Positions 8,729-20,060 of a stretch of 64,000 nucleotides of DNA are shown here, one piece after another. The notes under the pieces are model-generated. The model searched no databases and was not told the DNA's origin. It was given only the letters and a program-made list of their open reading frames with translations. Both the position numbers and the translations under genes were made by a program. Within the stretch, counting starts at the first letter, position 1; each line of letters begins with the position of its first letter. This DNA is from CALCHA01 sp035548175 (GTDB lineage Bacteria > Planctomycetota > Phycisphaerae > WQYP01): positions 29,051 to 93,050 of the forward strand of contig DASZTO010000024.1 in NCBI GenBank assembly GCA_035548175.1. Reading direction: 5' to 3'.

Positions 8729-9613
8729 TTATGCCAGGTTGTCCTGAATCAATCCCGCGTTGAACAGCGCCGCCTTGATCAACCCGCGGGTGCCGGCGGC
8801 GACCTCACACAGGGGCAGGCGCATGTCGCCGGTATCGCGCCCGAGGATGTTCATGGCCGTCTTGATGCCCATGGGATTGCCCTCGATGAAGAGGGCTTTG
8901 AAGAGCTCGAAATGCCTGAGGTGGATTTCGCGGGCTTCGTCGAGCCGCTGAGCCCGTGCCGCATCGACCATCTGGCGAATCTGCCTGGGGATGATGTTGC
9001 TGGCGACGCTGATCACGCCGGCGGCGCCCACGGCCAGCATGGGAAGCGTGAGGGAATCGTCGCCGGAGAGCACGGGAAAATTCATCGCGCATAGTTCGCT
9101 GCACGAATCGAGGCTGCCGGTGGCTTCCTTCATCGCGACGACATTCTTGTATTCGCGCGCCAGGCGCATCACCGTGGCGTTGGCCATGGTGACGCCGGTG
9201 CGGCCGGGGATGTTGTAGAGGACAATCGGCAAATCCACGCTTTTGGCGATGGCGGCGATGTGGCGGAACATGCCTTCCTGCGTGGGCTTGTTGTAGTAGG
9301 GATTGACCAGCAGGGCGCCATCGGCGCCGATGCGCCTGGCGAAGGCGGTGAGATCGAGCGCTTCTTCGGTGGAGTTCGAACCGGTGCCGGCGATGACTTT
9401 CATCCCGGTGCCCCTGGCGGCTTTGACGGCGACCTCGATGACCTGGTGGTGCTCCTCGTGGCTGAGGGTGGGGGATTCGCCGGTGGTTCCCACGGGCACG
9501 ATGCCGTTGGTGCCGCCCCTGGCCTGAAAGTCGATCTGCTTTTCGAAGCCGGCGCGATCGAATTGGCCGTTTTTAAAGGGGGTGACCAGGGCGGTGAACG
9601 ATCCGGAAAACAT
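8729..9613 (-). CDS. dapA: 4-hydroxy-tetrahydrodipicolinate synthase
   Basis: A 294-residue aldolase-type barrel that condenses pyruvate with aspartate semialdehyde in lysine/diaminopimelate synthesis. Active-site features are intact: the GTTGE loop (T43/T44), Y133 in LYNIPGRTG, and the Schiff-base lysine K162 in VAMKEATGS. ATG 9613 has GGAG six bases upstream. A TACAAT on the minus strand (9671-9676) could be its -10 box, though no good -35 is visible. It heads the operon with the lipoprotein and LpxR-like genes, a link between peptidoglycan precursor supply and envelope proteins. Confidence 0.96.
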   Translation of the reverse strand: MFSGSFTALVTPFKNGQFDRAGFEKQIDFQARGGTNGIVPVGTTGESPTLSHEEHHQVIEVAVKAARGTGMKVIAGTGSNSTEEALDLTAFARRIGADGALLVNPYYNKPTQEGMFRHIAAIAKSVDLPIVLYNIPGRTGVTMANATVMRLAREYKNVVAMKEATGSLDSCSELCAMNFPVLSGDDSLTLPMLAVGAAGVISVASNIIPRQIRQMVDAARAQRLDEAREIHLRHFELFKALFIEGNPMGIKTAMNILGRDTGDMRLPLCEVAAGTRGLIKAALFNAGLIQDNLA

Positions 9614-9756
9614 GACCACTCCAGGGAAAAGCACGAATCGCCTGCTCCGGTGGGGAGGGCGGAAGGCGTTATTGTATCAGGATCATGCGCCGTAGCGACT
9701 CGCGGCGGGCTAGGATAATGCCGGAGCCGGGGCAGGCGGCCACTGAGGGGCTCGGC

Positions 9757-9785
9757 TTGACAGGCCGCGCGCGGGGCCGTAATTC
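9757..9785 (+). promoter_or_regulatory. candidate sigma-70-type promoter for frr
   Basis: A perfect TTGACA (9757-9762), a 17-base spacer and TAATTC (9780-9785) lie 33 bases upstream of the frr start codon. The -35 is consensus and the spacing ideal; the -10 matches in part. Confidence 0.55.
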
Positions 9786-9818
9786 AAGATGCCGGCGGGG
9801 GGGTTATGGAGGTGTGCC

Positions 9819-10379
9819 ATGCCGCTGGATGAGATCCTGTTCGAAGCCGAAGAGTCGATGGAAAAGGCGCTCGATCACCTGAAGCACGAGTTGCAGGGAC
9901 TGCGCACGGGGCGGGCGTCGACGGCGCTGGTGGATCGGGTGAAGGTGGATTATTACGGCACGCCGACGGATTTGCGTTCGCTGGCGTCGCTGACCACGCC
10001 GGACGCCACGAGCATTCTGATCAAGCCGTTCGATCCGAGCTCGGTGAAGGACATCGTGCGCGGGCTGGAGGCGGCGAACCTGGGGATCAATCCGCAGAAC
10101 GACGGCAAGCAGATCCGGCTGGTGCTGCCACCGCTGTCGGGCGAGCGCCGGCAGCAGTTGGCGCACAAGGCGAAGGATGCGGCGGAGCAGTCGCGCATCG
10201 CGTTGCGGAACATTCGGCGCGATGCGAACAAGAAAGTGGACGGGGAGGAGAAGGAATCGCTGCTGACCGAAGATCAGGCCAAGGGCGGTCGGGACGATGT
10301 GCAGGAACTGCTCAAGAAGTTTGAGGGGCAGGTGGAGTCGCTGGTGGCGGCCAAGACGAAGGAAATCATGGAGGTGTGA
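9819..10379 (+). CDS. frr: ribosome recycling factor
   Basis: A 186-residue protein that, with EF-G, splits post-termination ribosomes. It has the expected length and blocks: the LRTGRAS segment, YYGTPTDLRSLASL, GINPQNDGKQIRLVLPPLSGERR and the C-terminal helix of domain I. ATG 9819 has GGAGG at seven bases. It is monocistronic here: pyrH, tsf and rpsB, its frequent partners, are not adjacent. It ends convergently with the TPR-glycosyltransferase gene. Confidence 0.97.
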   Translation: MPLDEILFEAEESMEKALDHLKHELQGLRTGRASTALVDRVKVDYYGTPTDLRSLASLTTPDATSILIKPFDPSSVKDIVRGLEAANLGINPQNDGKQIRLVLPPLSGERRQQLAHKAKDAAEQSRIALRNIRRDANKKVDGEEKESLLTEDQAKGGRDDVQELLKKFEGQVESLVAAKTKEIMEV

Positions 10380-10422
10380 GGGCGCGCGTGCGGTGCAGGG
10401 GGCGTTGGGGGCGCGGTGTCCC

Positions 10423-10455
10423 GGGGCGGGTGGGGTTCCCGGGGGCGGGTGGGGT
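10423..10455. repeat. 14-bp G-rich direct repeat between convergent genes
   Basis: GGGGCGGGTGGGGT occurs at 10423-10436 and again at 10442-10455, just before the last codon of the minus-strand TPR gene. The closely spaced G tracts on the plus strand could form a G-quadruplex. Confidence 0.7.
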
Positions 10456-12455
10456 CATGAGCCGACGAGGGCCCGCAATTTTTCGGCCAAGACGCCGACC
10501 GGTGTCGCCCAGTCCTGGTAGGCTGGCTGGCGGAAGAGGGTGAAGGTGGGATACCAGGGAGAATCGGGGCGGTTGAGCATCCACATGTGGCCGGGGGAAA
10601 AGGCGAGCAGCATCCAGACCGGTTTGGCCAGCGCTCCGGCGACGTGGACCACCGAGGTGTCGATGGAGATGAGCAGGTCCATGTTCTGGAGGATGGCGGC
10701 GGTGTCGGAGAAGTCGTGGATGTCGGCGTCCAGGTCGGTGAAATCGGCGGCGGGGGAGCGCCAGGCCTCGGGCAGGCGGGGGGGTTTGGCCTGATCGGCG
10801 GCGGGCCCTTTTTGCAGGGAATAAAAGGAGACGCCGGGCACTTGCGCCAGGGGGGAAAACGCCGCCAGCGAGGCGGATCGCAGGAAATTCTCCGCCTGAA
10901 AAGCGCCGCCCTCCCACACCAGACCCACGCGAAAGCGGTTGCGCGAAGCGGCGAGGCGCTGCTTCCAGTGGGCGACCCTGGCGGGATCGGCGGCGATGTA
11001 AGGCACCGTGTTGGGCACGTTTTCCAGCGTCGTTTTGAACATGCCGGGGAGGGACATGATCGGATAATGGGTGTCAAACGGCGGCAATGGCACGCCGGAA
11101 CTGGTCACCTCGCTGACGCCGCGGATCGATTTGACCAGATCGACGAGCGGGGGCTGTGCGCAGAGGATCACGTATCCGCCCATTTGCTCCGCGACGCGCG
11201 TGGCGTAGCGTCCGAAGAAGACGGTGTCGCCGAGGCCCTGTTCGCCGTAGAGCAGGATGCGTTTGCCGTTGAGGGGCGAGCCATCCCACTTGGGCTCTTT
11301 GAAATTCACCGCCGAGTTGCGCAGGCCCGGATGTTTCCAGCGCCATTCGTACTCCGGCCAGGCCTCGGCATATTTGCCAAGCATCAGGCGGGCGACGGAA
11401 ATATCGAAATGCAGCGTCGGCGGGGTGGGGTCCATCGCCAGCGATTTTTCCAGTGCCGCGAGGCCTTCGGCCGCCCGCCCGCCGCGGATCAGGGCGATGC
11501 CCAGCGAATGATAGAGCCGGCCGGAGGGCGCGATGGCGAGGCCCTTCTCGATGGCGGCGACGGCTTCATCGAAGCGGCCGAAGGTGGAGAGTGCGTCGGC
11601 GATGAGCGAGTAAGGATCGGAGTTGTGGGGGAATTTGCGGGCGGTTTGCTGGGAGACTTGCAGGGCTTTGTCGAATTGCTTGGTGCGGTGCAGGCAGGCG
11701 GCGTAATTGAGCAGGGCGAGTTCGTCGTCAGGGTTGAGCGCGACGGCGCGTTCGAAGGCGGGGAGCGCTTCGGGATAGCGCCCGAGGTTGGCCAGGGCGG
11801 AGCCGAGGTTGCGCAGAATGGCGAAGTTGTTGGGGGCCATGGGCAGGGCGCGCTGCTGGCAGGCGAGGGCCTCTTCGTGTCGGCCGAGCTTTTCCAGGCA
11901 GACGCCCAGGGTGCTCAGGGTGTCGGCGTTGGCGGGTTCGAGCTCGGTGGCTTTGAGGAAGCAGGGGAGTGCGGCGGCGGGATTTTTGTCGAAGAGGCAG
12001 CAGCCGGCGTGGGTGTAGGCGATGGCCATGGAGGGATTGAGCTGCATGGCCTTCTGGGCGCTGATGAGGGCTTCATCGGGCCGGCCGGCGGCGCGCAGAA
12101 GGGCGGCGACGTTCACGTGGGCGCTGGCGTTGGCGGGGGCGATCTCGACGGCGCGGCGCGCCGATTGAAGACCAGCCTCGACCTGCCCGACGCAGCGCTG
12201 CAGCTCGGCCAGGTTGACGAAGATATCGGCATTGTTGGGTTGCAGCGCCGCAGCGCGCGCGACCAGCGGCAGCGCCTGCTGGGTGTGCCCGTGCTGGTGC
12301 AGCAGGACGCCCAGCATGTGCAGCGCATCGGGGTTGTTGGGATTCATCGCCAGCGTCTGGCGATAAGCCACCTCCGCCTCGGCCGCGCGGCCGGCTTGAT
12401 GCAGCTTGAGCGCCGCGGCAAAGGTGCGGAGTTCCTGTTCGATGACGAGCGGCAT
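10455..12455 (-). CDS. TPR-repeat protein with C-terminal GT-B glycosyltransferase-like domain
   Basis: A 666-residue cytoplasmic protein. About residues 1-370 are tandem tetratricopeptide repeats, each with the A...G/Y...A...P pattern (for example GRAAEAEVAYRQTLAMNPNN, GRPDEALISAQKAMQLNPS). After the linker WPEYEWRWKHPGLR comes a GT9/GT41-like domain with LLYGEQGLGDTVFFGRY, GLVWEGG and the nucleotide-binding end MDLLISIDTSVVHVAGALAKPVWMLL. Such TPR-GT fusions are common in planctomycetes and are predicted O-linked or surface glycosyltransferases. Acceptor and sugar are unknown. It is transcribed towards frr and has no operon partner. Confidence 0.82.
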   Translation of the reverse strand: MPLVIEQELRTFAAALKLHQAGRAAEAEVAYRQTLAMNPNNPDALHMLGVLLHQHGHTQQALPLVARAAALQPNNADIFVNLAELQRCVGQVEAGLQSARRAVEIAPANASAHVNVAALLRAAGRPDEALISAQKAMQLNPSMAIAYTHAGCCLFDKNPAAALPCFLKATELEPANADTLSTLGVCLEKLGRHEEALACQQRALPMAPNNFAILRNLGSALANLGRYPEALPAFERAVALNPDDELALLNYAACLHRTKQFDKALQVSQQTARKFPHNSDPYSLIADALSTFGRFDEAVAAIEKGLAIAPSGRLYHSLGIALIRGGRAAEGLAALEKSLAMDPTPPTLHFDISVARLMLGKYAEAWPEYEWRWKHPGLRNSAVNFKEPKWDGSPLNGKRILLYGEQGLGDTVFFGRYATRVAEQMGGYVILCAQPPLVDLVKSIRGVSEVTSSGVPLPPFDTHYPIMSLPGMFKTTLENVPNTVPYIAADPARVAHWKQRLAASRNRFRVGLVWEGGAFQAENFLRSASLAAFSPLAQVPGVSFYSLQKGPAADQAKPPRLPEAWRSPAADFTDLDADIHDFSDTAAILQNMDLLISIDTSVVHVAGALAKPVWMLLAFSPGHMWMLNRPDSPWYPTFTLFRQPAYQDWATPVGVLAEKLRALVGS

Positions 12456-12606
12456 GATGGTTTTCCGGATGAAAGGGAATCAGGGTCACGCATGATAAAT
12501 GGCGTGCCGCAAATGACAAAGGGCGGCTGCCGGAATGGCAGACGGGTCTCCCGACCAGGCACCTGCTATGGGGCAAAAAGGGCATTCGAGGGTGGTACGC
12601 CATTTG

Positions 12607-12635
12607 TTCATAGCGGGGCGACACGATTGCATAAT
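12607..12635 (+). promoter_or_regulatory. weak candidate promoter for clpB
   Basis: TTCATA (12607-12612) and CATAAT (12630-12635) with a 17-base spacer lie upstream of clpB and of the hairpin at 12648-12666. Each box matches consensus in four or five positions. Confidence 0.3.
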
Positions 12636-12647
12636 GTTTTTATAGGT

Positions 12648-12666
12648 GCCTCCTTATTGGGGAGGC
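12648..12666 (+). promoter_or_regulatory. hairpin sequestering the GGAGG upstream of clpB
   Basis: GCCTCC (12648-12653) pairs perfectly with GGAGGC (12661-12666) across the seven-base loop TTATTGG. The 3' arm contains the only GGAGG near the clpB start. This could be a temperature-sensitive or regulated ribosome-binding site; function is inference. Confidence 0.4.
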
Positions 12667-12680
12667 CGGATGGTGAATCT

Positions 12681-15275
<2,595 letters not shown>

Positions 15276-15295
15276 CCGGCGGTCTGGAGAGAAGC

Positions 15296-15760
15296 GTGGG
15301 CGAATCCGGCGATCGCATGGTGCTGTTTCTGTGCAGCGGAAACTATTACCGCAGCCGGTTTGCCGAGGAATTGTTCAATCATCTGGCGCGCGAAGCGGGC
15401 CTGCCCTGGCGAGCGACTTCGTCGGGCTTGCGCGTGGACGAAGGCCTTTCCATGAACATCGGGCCGCTGAGCTGGTGGGCGAGGCAAGGTTTGCGGGAGC
15501 GCGGCATCACGGCGGTCGGGGGGGAGCGCATGCCCCGGCAGGTGTCGCAGGCGGAACTCGAAGCGGCGGCGATCATCGTGGCGGTGAAGGAAGCGGAGCA
15601 TCGCCCGCTGATGCAGCGCCGCCATCCGGCGTGGGAACAGCGTGTGCGCTACTGGGCGGTGCACGATCTGGATTGCGCGCAGGCCTCCGATGCGCTCCCG
15701 GAGCTGGAGCGTCTCGTGCGCCGACTCATCGCCGAATTGCGCCGCAGGCCGCCGGACTGA
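15296..15760 (+). CDS. low-molecular-weight protein tyrosine phosphatase-like protein
   Basis: About 154 residues with the N-terminal P-loop CSGNYYRS, a C-x5-R motif (C13, R19) of the low-molecular-weight phosphatase/arsenate reductase fold. A late acidic segment, WAVHDLD, could supply the general acid. GTG 15296 is favoured by GGAG six bases upstream; ATG 15317 and a GTG overlapping the clpB stop (15272) are alternatives. It lies 20 bases after clpB and before a GT2 gene, as do phosphatases that regulate polysaccharide synthesis in other bacteria, but that role is inference. Confidence 0.78.
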   Translation: MGESGDRMVLFLCSGNYYRSRFAEELFNHLAREAGLPWRATSSGLRVDEGLSMNIGPLSWWARQGLRERGITAVGGERMPRQVSQAELEAAAIIVAVKEAEHRPLMQRRHPAWEQRVRYWAVHDLDCAQASDALPELERLVRRLIAELRRRPPD

Positions 15761-15803
15761 GGGCCCGATGCCAGACGCCCCCGCTTCCGGTACACTTCCC
15801 GCC

Positions 15804-16805
15804 ATGAGCGACAGCGCTGTGATGCTTTCGATCGTCTCTCCCATGTACAACGAGGCGGACGGGATCGCGGAATTCGTGCGGCAGGTGCACGCCGCAATGG
15901 ACTCGTTGACGCTCGAGGGCGGATGGGAACTGGTGCTGGTCAACGATGGCTCGCGCGATGCGTCGCTCTCCGTCGCCACCGCTCTCGCCGCCGGCGATCC
16001 CCTCGTCCGCGTCGTTTCCTTTTCCCGGAACTTCGGCCACGAAGCCGCCTCGACCGCCGGCCTGCGCTACGCCCGCGGCAAGGCGGTCGTCCTCATCGAT
16101 TCCGACCTCCAGGACCCGCCCGCCGTCATCCCCACCATGGTGGCAAAATGGCGGGAAGGCTTTGAGGTGGTCTACGGCGTGCGCTCGAAGCGGAATGAGG
16201 AATCGCTCCTCAAAAAATTCACGAGTTGGGGTTTTTACCGCCTCATGGGCCGGCTTGCGAAGATCGACCTGCCCAAGGACACCGGCGATTTCCGCCTGAT
16301 GGATCGCAAAGTGGTGGACGCTTTCAATGCCCTGCCGGAACGCAATCGCTTTGTGCGCGGAATGGTCTGCTGGACGGGCTTTCGCGCCACCGGCGTCCCT
16401 TTCGAACGCGCCCGGCGCTTCGCCGGCAAAACCAAGTACAACTACCTCAAGCTCGTGCGCCTCGCCATCGATTCCATCACCGGCTTCACCACTGCGCCGC
16501 TCAAAATCGCCACCTGGCTGGGCATGATGATCTCCCTCGGCGCGCTCGCCTGGATCGCCGTGGTCATCCTGCAATTCTTCTTCTGGCCCGGTTACCGCAC
16601 GCCCGGATACACCTTCCTGGCCATCGCCATCCTGTTCCTCGGCGGCGTGCAGATTTTCCTCATCGGCCTCGTCGGCGAGTACCTCGCCCGCACCTACGAA
16701 CAGGTCCAGGGCCGGCCCCTTTACATCGTCAGCGACCTCGTCAACTTCGGCCAGACCCGCGCGGTGGGGGGGGCCAATGGCGGCTTGCTGGGCGAGAAGC
16801 CTTGA
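15804..16805 (+). CDS. GT2-family glycosyltransferase with two C-terminal membrane helices (ArnC/DPM1-like)
   Basis: A 333-residue enzyme with a GT-A domain, starting MLSIVSPMYNEADGI, then VLVNDGSRD and IDSDLQDPP. The segment KDTGDFRLMDR and the late motif KTKYNYLKLVRLAIDSI are typical of undecaprenyl-phosphate sugar transferases. Two hydrophobic helices follow (about residues 240-262 and 273-297). ATG 15804 is chosen near the conserved start; ATG 15768 is an alternative with weak GAGGG upstream. A sharp change in plus-strand composition, from G-rich to C-rich, falls within this gene near 15,965. Confidence 0.86.
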   Translation: MSDSAVMLSIVSPMYNEADGIAEFVRQVHAAMDSLTLEGGWELVLVNDGSRDASLSVATALAAGDPLVRVVSFSRNFGHEAASTAGLRYARGKAVVLIDSDLQDPPAVIPTMVAKWREGFEVVYGVRSKRNEESLLKKFTSWGFYRLMGRLAKIDLPKDTGDFRLMDRKVVDAFNALPERNRFVRGMVCWTGFRATGVPFERARRFAGKTKYNYLKLVRLAIDSITGFTTAPLKIATWLGMMISLGALAWIAVVILQFFFWPGYRTPGYTFLAIAILFLGGVQIFLIGLVGEYLARTYEQVQGRPLYIVSDLVNFGQTRAVGGANGGLLGEKP

Positions 16806-17058
16806 GCGCACCCGTTCCGGCCGATCGATGTGTCTTGCGACAGGGACGCTGCCCGAAGCAGGGGAGCAGCGATTTTAACCTGTCCATCCCACCCGGCTTT
16901 GCGGAAATACTGAAGCAGACGCGCAGACGTTGCCGATAGCCCCGGTACCACGCACATTTTGCGCACCGGACAGCCCCCCAAACCACCCGGAGCGCGCCGC
17001 ACGCAGGAGGCATGCGGTAACGGGGCCCAGGTACTTCACGACGGCGGAGCCGCACGGA

Positions 17059-19560
17059 ATGACCACCGCAGCCGAAACTGACCCGCACGCCCATCTGGAC
17101 GCCGGGGCTCCCGCGCCCGTCGCCCGCCGCGCGTCCGCAGCTTCGGCCAGCCCCTGGCGGCGGCTCTGGCAGATTCCCCTTCTGCTCGCCGGCGTCGCGC
17201 TGTTCGCCTATGGCGTGCGCACCCTCGCCCGAACCATCAAGCCCGTCCCCTTCGAAACCCACGTTTCTGACGTCCAGAACATGCTCGCCGCCGGCCGCTA
17301 CACCGACGCCGTCGCCCGCATCAACATCCTGGCGGACCGCTTCCACGAACGATCGCAACAGGCCACGCTGGAGGTGCTCGCCGGCGACACGCTTTACCTC
17401 GCGCAGCAGAAGCAGCCCGTGCCGGTGCGTTCCAATTTCGAGGGCATGATCAGCCATTACCAGCGCGCCCGGACGCTGGGCTTCGCCGCCACGCCCACGT
17501 TGAACGAACGCTGGGGTGAAGCCGCCCTGGCCCTGGGCGACGCGCGCACCGCCATCGAAAAATTCGAAGCCGCCGCCGCCGCCAACCCGGCGATTCTGCA
17601 GGCGCACGTCCACGAGCTGGTCGAGGCCTATCGCGACGCGGGCGACATGGCCAGGGCGGCGGCGGTGGTCGATCGCCTGCTGGCCCAGCCCGATCTGCCC
17701 ATCGACGATCGCGCCTGGGGTCTCTGCGAAAAAATCCGCATGGCCCTGCAGCTTCAAGCCACCGGCGGCGCGCCGGGGACTGAACTGGCCGCCGCCCTTC
17801 AGGCCGCGCAGGCCGCCCTGCCAGGGATCGCCGAGCGTGATCCCGCCGGGCGCGTGCTGGTGTGGATCGGCCGGGCCCAGTTCGACGCCGGCCAGCTGGA
17901 TGCCGCCCGCGCCTCGCTCCTGGACGCCCGCTCGCGTTTCATCGTGCATCACCTGGATGACGGGCGCGCCGAGCTGCTGCTGGCGAAAATCGCCCAGGCG
18001 CGGTACGCCAAAACCGGTGAGGCCGCCGAACTCAAAAACGCCCAGGACCTCTTCCAGGAAGTCGTGACCCGCCACGCCGGCACGCCGATCTTCGCCGCCG
18101 CGCGCCTGGGCCGCGCGGAAATCGCCGCCGCCCAACAGGGCGCGATCCCCGTGGACAACGAGCGTCTCCAGGCCGACTTCCGCTTCGCCATCAAGGCCGT
18201 CACGCCCGCTGCCGACGCCGCCCGTTCCGCCACGCTCGATCCGCCGCCGGAATTCATCACGCACGAAAGCGTGCGCAGCAGCCTCATCGCCGCTCACGAG
18301 CATGCGTTTCTCGCCGGCCGCCTCGATGACGCGCTGATGTATCTCGGGCTGGAGCGCGAGCTGGGCGATGCGGAATCCGCTGACGATGCGTTGCGCTGGG
18401 CGATCACCCACGAACGCCGCGCGGACGAGCTGCTGGCTGCCAATGCCGAAGGCCACGAGCGCGCCGCCGCCCTCACGATGCTCGGCCAGGCCGCCGAGGA
18501 TTATCTCCGGCATTCGCGCCTCACCACCATGCAGGACGACGTCTCGGGCAACAGCCTCTGGAAAGCCGCCGGACTGTTTGACGCCGCCGGCGACACCCTC
18601 CGTTCCGCCGGCATCTACGAGGAATTCACCGCCCAGCGCCCCGCCGATCCGCGCGTCCCCGAAGCGCTCCTCGACACCGGTCGGCTTTATCAATCCGTCG
18701 GCCAGATCGACAAGGCCATCCCCGTCTACCAGCGCAACATCCGCGAGAATCCCCGCACGCCCGCCGCCTACACCTCGGCGGTGAATCTCGCCCGCTGCTA
18801 CATGACGCTGGGCCCGCAGGATTTCGACAAGGCCGAGGCGGCGCTGCTGTCGCTCGTGCAGGACAACCGCGATCTGCTGCCGACCGCCAACGAATTCCGC
18901 ATCAGCATCTTCACGCTGGGCGAGCTGTATTACCGCAACCAGCGCTGGGCGGACGCGATCCTGCGCCTGGAAGAGGCGCGCACGCGTTACCCCGACGATC
19001 CCGGCGTGCCGCACGCCACCTTCATGCTGGCGGAAAGCTATCGCCACAGCGCCCAGGAAATCGGCGCCGCGCTCCAGAAGAATCCGGGCGCCGACGATCG
19101 CGCCGCCATGGAATCCGCCAGAACCGACCGCTACGCCCGCGCGGCGGACCTCTTCGGCTCCGTCATCGGCGCCCTCGATTCCGCCCCGGACCAGCCCTCC
19201 GCCACGACCACCGCGCCGGCTGCTTCTTCGGCGCATCTCTCGCCGGTCGATGCGGAATACCTGCGAACCGCCTATCTCGATCGCGCAAGCTGCGCCTACG
19301 AAACGCAGCGCTATTCCGACGCCATCCACCTCTACGACGGCGTGGCCTCGCGCTTTCCCGACGAGCTGATCGCCGTCGACGCCTACATCCAGATCGTCAA
19401 CAGCTATCTGGCGCTTCAGCAGCCCGCCGAGGCCGCCGCCGCCGCCGAGCGCGCCCGCTGGGTGCTCAAGCGCATCCCCGACGACGCCTTCCCCAAAGCC
19501 CCCGTCGCGCTCACGCGCGCCTATTACGAAAACTTTCTCAAGATCGGCAGCCAGCCCTGA
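17059..19560 (+). CDS. single-pass membrane TPR-repeat protein
   Basis: An 833-residue protein with a cytoplasmic Ala-rich head, one membrane helix (about residues 38-58, LLLAGVALFAYGVRTL) and a long tetratricopeptide region. Clear units include GQIDKAIPVYQRNIRENPRT and AQRPADPRVPEALLDTGRLY, the latter in a YfgC/BamD-like style. It has no enzymatic motif. ATG 17059 has GGAG ten bases upstream. It precedes the flagellar chaperone and regulators by 20 bases on the same strand, so it may share their transcript, but nothing in it proves a flagellar role. The 253-base gap upstream shows no gene. Confidence 0.75.
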   Translation: MTTAAETDPHAHLDAGAPAPVARRASAASASPWRRLWQIPLLLAGVALFAYGVRTLARTIKPVPFETHVSDVQNMLAAGRYTDAVARINILADRFHERSQQATLEVLAGDTLYLAQQKQPVPVRSNFEGMISHYQRARTLGFAATPTLNERWGEAALALGDARTAIEKFEAAAAANPAILQAHVHELVEAYRDAGDMARAAAVVDRLLAQPDLPIDDRAWGLCEKIRMALQLQATGGAPGTELAAALQAAQAALPGIAERDPAGRVLVWIGRAQFDAGQLDAARASLLDARSRFIVHHLDDGRAELLLAKIAQARYAKTGEAAELKNAQDLFQEVVTRHAGTPIFAAARLGRAEIAAAQQGAIPVDNERLQADFRFAIKAVTPAADAARSATLDPPPEFITHESVRSSLIAAHEHAFLAGRLDDALMYLGLERELGDAESADDALRWAITHERRADELLAANAEGHERAAALTMLGQAAEDYLRHSRLTTMQDDVSGNSLWKAAGLFDAAGDTLRSAGIYEEFTAQRPADPRVPEALLDTGRLYQSVGQIDKAIPVYQRNIRENPRTPAAYTSAVNLARCYMTLGPQDFDKAEAALLSLVQDNRDLLPTANEFRISIFTLGELYYRNQRWADAILRLEEARTRYPDDPGVPHATFMLAESYRHSAQEIGAALQKNPGADDRAAMESARTDRYARAADLFGSVIGALDSAPDQPSATTTAPAASSAHLSPVDAEYLRTAYLDRASCAYETQRYSDAIHLYDGVASRFPDELIAVDAYIQIVNSYLALQQPAEAAAAAERARWVLKRIPDDAFPKAPVALTRAYYENFLKIGSQP

Positions 19561-19580
19561 GTGTTTTTCGCGAGGACGTC

Positions 19581-20060
19581 ATGACCCAGTTGTTCCCGCC
19601 GCCAAACAGCCCCTTCGCCGCCCCCCTCGGGCAGGCAGGCCTGGCCGCCGCCCTGGCCCGCGCGCTCTCCGGCCAGAAGGCCATCTACGCCCAGATCCTC
19701 GCCCTCTGCAAACAACAATCGCAATACGTCGCCACCGGCGAAACCGAGCACCTCATGACCATCCTCGCCGCCCGCAACCGCCTCATCGAACAGGTCGCGC
19801 CGCTCGATCGGGAGCTCCAGCCCTACAAGGGACGCTGGCAGCAGGTGCTCGACGGCCTGCCCGGGCGCGAACGCCAGACCGTCGGCGGATTGCTCAAGGA
19901 AGTGCAGGAACTGCTCGCCGCAATCCTCGCCGCCGATGAAGCCGACAAGGAATCCCTCACCCGCCAGCGCACCTATGTCGCCTCTGAGATTTCCCGCACC
20001 GTCACCGGCGCCACGCTCAACCGCGCCTACGGCATCAAGCCCCGGGTGGCCGGCGCATGA
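19581..20060 (+). CDS. flgN: FlgN-like flagellar export chaperone
   Basis: A 159-residue, mostly helical protein with the FlgN pattern: an N-terminal helix (LARALSGQKAIYAQILALCK), then GETEHLMTILAARNRLIEQV, and a C-terminal region ending with an RTVTGATLNRAYG segment. FlgN chaperones bind the hook-associated proteins FlgK and FlgL for type III export. The assignment rests on helical pattern, length and location just before flagellar regulators and structural genes. Its stop overlaps the kinase start (ATGA). Confidence 0.68.
   Translation: MTQLFPPPNSPFAAPLGQAGLAAALARALSGQKAIYAQILALCKQQSQYVATGETEHLMTILAARNRLIEQVAPLDRELQPYKGRWQQVLDGLPGRERQTVGGLLKEVQELLAAILAADEADKESLTRQRTYVASEISRTVTGATLNRAYGIKPRVAGA

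Noticed and set aside
10587..12680. Very long plus-strand frame running through the TPR-glycosyltransferase gene into clpB
   Set aside because: Its first 700 codons are antisense to a protein with clear TPR and glycosyltransferase motifs, and the translation has no domain until the ClpB start. High GC removes stop codons from shadow frames.
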